From assembly GCF_000378345.1 (NCBI RefSeq), contig NZ_KB899548.1:1-64000 (forward strand): a DNA stretch of 64,000 bases. The letters run 5' to 3'. The notes beneath the pieces were generated by a model, which was given only the letters and a program-made list of their open reading frames with translations, searched no databases and was not told the DNA's origin. Numbering within the stretch: the first letter of the stretch is position 1; every line of letters begins with the position of its first letter. The position numbers were made by a program, and so were the translations under genes. Positions 62,210-64,000 of this stretch are shown in pieces. The DNA comes from Hirschia maritima DSM 19733. Lineage in GTDB: Bacteria; Pseudomonadota; Alphaproteobacteria; Caulobacterales; Hyphomonadaceae.

Positions 62210-64000
62210 ATGTCTACTGAGTCGGCCTTGGTGCAATCTCCACTTTCAGAAGAAATGTCTTCCCAAACAGAAGTTATGGGGGAGGCTCTGCGCGTGCTCG
62301 AGCAAGTTTATGGGTATGATGCTTTTCGAGGGTTGCAGGCTGACGTGATTTCCCACGCATTGGTTGGAGAAGATGTGATTGCAATCTTGCCAACAGGAGG
62401 TGGGAAGTCTCTTTGCTATCAAATACCTGCCCTTGTCCGAGAGGGGGTTGGATTGGTCGTATCGCCTTTGATCGCGCTTATGGCAGATCAGGTAGATGCA
62501 TTACGTACCGCAGGTGTAAGGGCTGAGCGTCTAGATTCATCATTAGACTATGAAGATCGCATGGTTGCTTTGGATAGAGCCGTAAATGGACAAGTGGATT
62601 TATTATATGTCTCTCCCGAGGGATTGATGAGCAATGGGCTTCGTGCTCGTTTGCAAACGTTGAATTTGTCTTTAATTGCTGTGGATGAAGCGCACTGTGT
62701 GAGTCAGTGGGGGCATGATTTTCGGCCGGATTATCGCGCTTTAGGTGAATTAAAGGAATTGTTTCCAAATGTTCCTCGCATAGCCGTCACTGCCACTGCT
62801 GACCCTCGTACGCGAACTGATATAAGAGAACAATTACAGCTGGAAAAGGCTGTAGAGCTTGTCGACAGTTTTGATCGCACAAATCTTATTCTGCATGCCG
62901 AGCGTAAAGATGGAAAAGGGACAGACCGAGTTATTCAGCTTGTGAGGGCACAGGCAGGAAAATCGGGTATCGTCTATACAAGCTCTAGAGACGGAACAGA
63001 GAGACTGGCTCAGGCACTTGAGAAAGCCGGCATTCCGGCATTGGCATATCATGCAGGATTAGAGGCTAATATAAGAGAAGAGCGTCAACGTCGCTTTTTG
63101 CTAGATGATGGCTTGGTGATGTGTGCTACGGTAGCTTTCGGCATGGGCGTAGATAAACCGGATGTTCGGTTTGTGGTGCATGCAGATCCTCCAAAGTCTA
63201 TTGAAGCTTATTGGCAAGAGGTGGGCCGCGCGGGCCGTGACGGAGAAATCGCAGAAGGGTATTGCCTCTATTCTCCATCAGACATGCGGCGATTGGTGAG
63301 ATGGGCTGAACAATCCGATGCCAAGGAAGATGTACGACAGGTACAGATTCGTAAGACGAGGCAATTGTTTGGTTTTCTTGATGGCATGGCCTGCCGTCGC
63401 GCGGGCGTACGTCGGTATTTTGCTGAACAAGATGTAGAAAACTGTGGTGAATGCGATAATTGTCTAAATCCGCGTACAGAAGGATATGATGCAATTGTTT
63501 GGGCCCAGATGGCGGTTTCCGCTGTTTTAAGAATGGGGCAGCGCTTCGGACGAGGGCGGGTTATTTCCCATTTGCGCGGCGATGCAAAAGACCAAATTGA
63601 TGAAGACTTATCCAAACTAACGACATTTGGTGTGGGGTCTGAACTTGGCCCTGTTGGTTGGCGTTCGGTTATCGATCAATTGCTATTTGACGGGTATTTG
63701 GCCGAAGACGACAATGATAATCGTCCAACTTTATATGCTCCAGATAAAGAAATGACGCGTGATTTGTTCAGCGGAGATGTTTCTATTTCCATGCGGGAAG
63801 ACCCAACAAAAATCCGCAGACGTGAGAAAACAAGAACTAGCAGTACTAATATTCGAGATGGCTTGAGCCGCGAGGATATAGATTTGTTTGAAGATTTACG
63901 TGATTGGCGACGTGAACTAGCGGCGGAAACGGGCGTACCACCTTATGTGATTTTCAACGATAAAACTCTTCGTGGAATCGCAGAAGCGAAACCGATTAGC
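62210..64000 (+). CDS. recQ: ATP-dependent DNA helicase RecQ (partial, cut by the window end)
   Basis: The first 597 codons of RecQ; no stop within the window. Motifs: [11 protein letters not shown], Walker [14 protein letters not shown], Walker [27 protein letters not shown], the helicase motif [18 protein letters not shown], a zinc finger ([11 protein letters not shown] and CGECDNC), the RQC domain and the start of an HRDC domain ([30 protein letters not shown]). Start at ATG 62210 with an N-terminal stretch of about 30 residues before the helicase core; ATG 62255 is also possible. Confidence 0.95.
   Translation, partial: MSTESALVQSPLSEEMSSQTEVMGEALRVLEQVYGYDAFRGLQADVISHALVGEDVIAILPTGGGKSLCYQIPALVREGVGLVVSPLIALMADQVDALRTAGVRAERLDSSLDYEDRMVALDRAVNGQVDLLYVSPEGLMSNGLRARLQTLNLSLIAVDEAHCVSQWGHDFRPDYRALGELKELFPNVPRIAVTATADPRTRTDIREQLQLEKAVELVDSFDRTNLILHAERKDGKGTDRVIQLVRAQAGKSGIVYTSSRDGTERLAQALEKAGIPALAYHAGLEANIREERQRRFLLDDGLVMCATVAFGMGVDKPDVRFVVHADPPKSIEAYWQEVGRAGRDGEIAEGYCLYSPSDMRRLVRWAEQSDAKEDVRQVQIRKTRQLFGFLDGMACRRAGVRRYFAEQDVENCGECDNCLNPRTEGYDAIVWAQMAVSAVLRMGQRFGRGRVISHLRGDAKDQIDEDLSKLTTFGVGSELGPVGWRSVIDQLLFDGYLAEDDNDNRPTLYAPDKEMTRDLFSGDVSISMREDPTKIRRREKTRTSSTNIRDGLSREDIDLFEDLRDWRRELAAETGVPPYVIFNDKTLRGIAEAKPIS

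Noticed and set aside
1-64000. CRISPR arrays, insertion sequences, prophage or integrase genes
   Set aside because: No regularly spaced repeats, transposase or integrase motifs, or tRNA-end duplications were seen by eye.

Overview
The window looks like a chromosomal segment of a fairly AT-rich (about 45 % GC by eye) dimorphic, Caulobacter-like marine alphaproteobacterium, most likely of the Hyphomonadaceae/Maricaulales type; a Hirschia-like organism would fit. This is an inference from four things: the cpaA-B-C-D-E-F-tadBC pilus order, the rpmH-rnpA-yidC-engB-argB-dapD operon typical of alphaproteobacteria, an UrcA-family protein, and a DnaX whose zinc cysteines are mostly replaced. No insertion sequence, prophage or CRISPR array was seen. 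Gene density is high and most of the window is chromosomal housekeeping DNA.

Layout. 1-10,950: a Tad/Flp pilus locus (pilin, prepilin peptidase, CpaB, secretin CpaC, lipoprotein CpaD, CpaE with a very long acidic N-terminus, ATPase CpaF, TadB, TadC), closed by a strong terminator, with a convergent TPR lipoprotein (TadD-like). 11,000-17,500: M17 aminopeptidase, MarR regulator, NlpC/P60 hydrolase, a membrane cytochrome c with a long acidic tail, prephenate dehydratase, a YHS protein, NudC, and the 4.5S (SRP) RNA gene. 17,600-19,650: a small accessory-looking patch with an Imm11-like protein and a convergent membrane TIR-domain protein. 19,850-27,640: GNAT, dnaX-ybaB-(membrane protein)-recR, rmuC, def-fmt-truA. 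27,630-35,830 (minus strand): a secreted concanavalin-like protein, then the rpmH, rnpA, yidC, engB, argB, DUF1036, HAD nucleotidase, dapD series.

36,000-37,870: a lone DUF262/DUF1524 (GmrSD-like) protein. 37,970-42,580: a run of DUF547 protein, TVP38/VTT membrane protein, flavin disulfide reductase and orphan histidine kinase. 42,580-45,540: divergent gamma-glutamyltransferase and P1-family peptidase. 45,645: tRNA-Arg(ACG). 45,880-49,105: a DUF1800 lipoprotein and DUF1501 Tat protein pair. 49,100-57,730: YbaN, leuC, GmhB-like phosphatase, purU, a Gly-rich small membrane protein, an MFS exporter, a TPR-sulfotransferase, DUF952 and pyrD. 57,730-64,000: DUF4112, MATE exporter, MlaC-like protein, histone-deacetylase-like protein, UrcA protein, and a recQ gene cut by the window end.

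The clearest coherent systems are the pilus machine (1-10,950) and the peptide/ribosome maturation genes (def-fmt, rnpA-rpmH-yidC, ffs). The most interesting non-core items are the membrane TIR protein with its Imm11-like neighbour beside the SRP RNA gene, the GmrSD-like protein beside rpmH, the lysine/arginine-free acidic tail of the cytochrome, the CpaE extension, and the DUF547/TVP38/reductase/kinase run. Starts were adjusted from the longest open frame where a ribosome binding site or signal peptide argued for an internal codon; each such case is stated.
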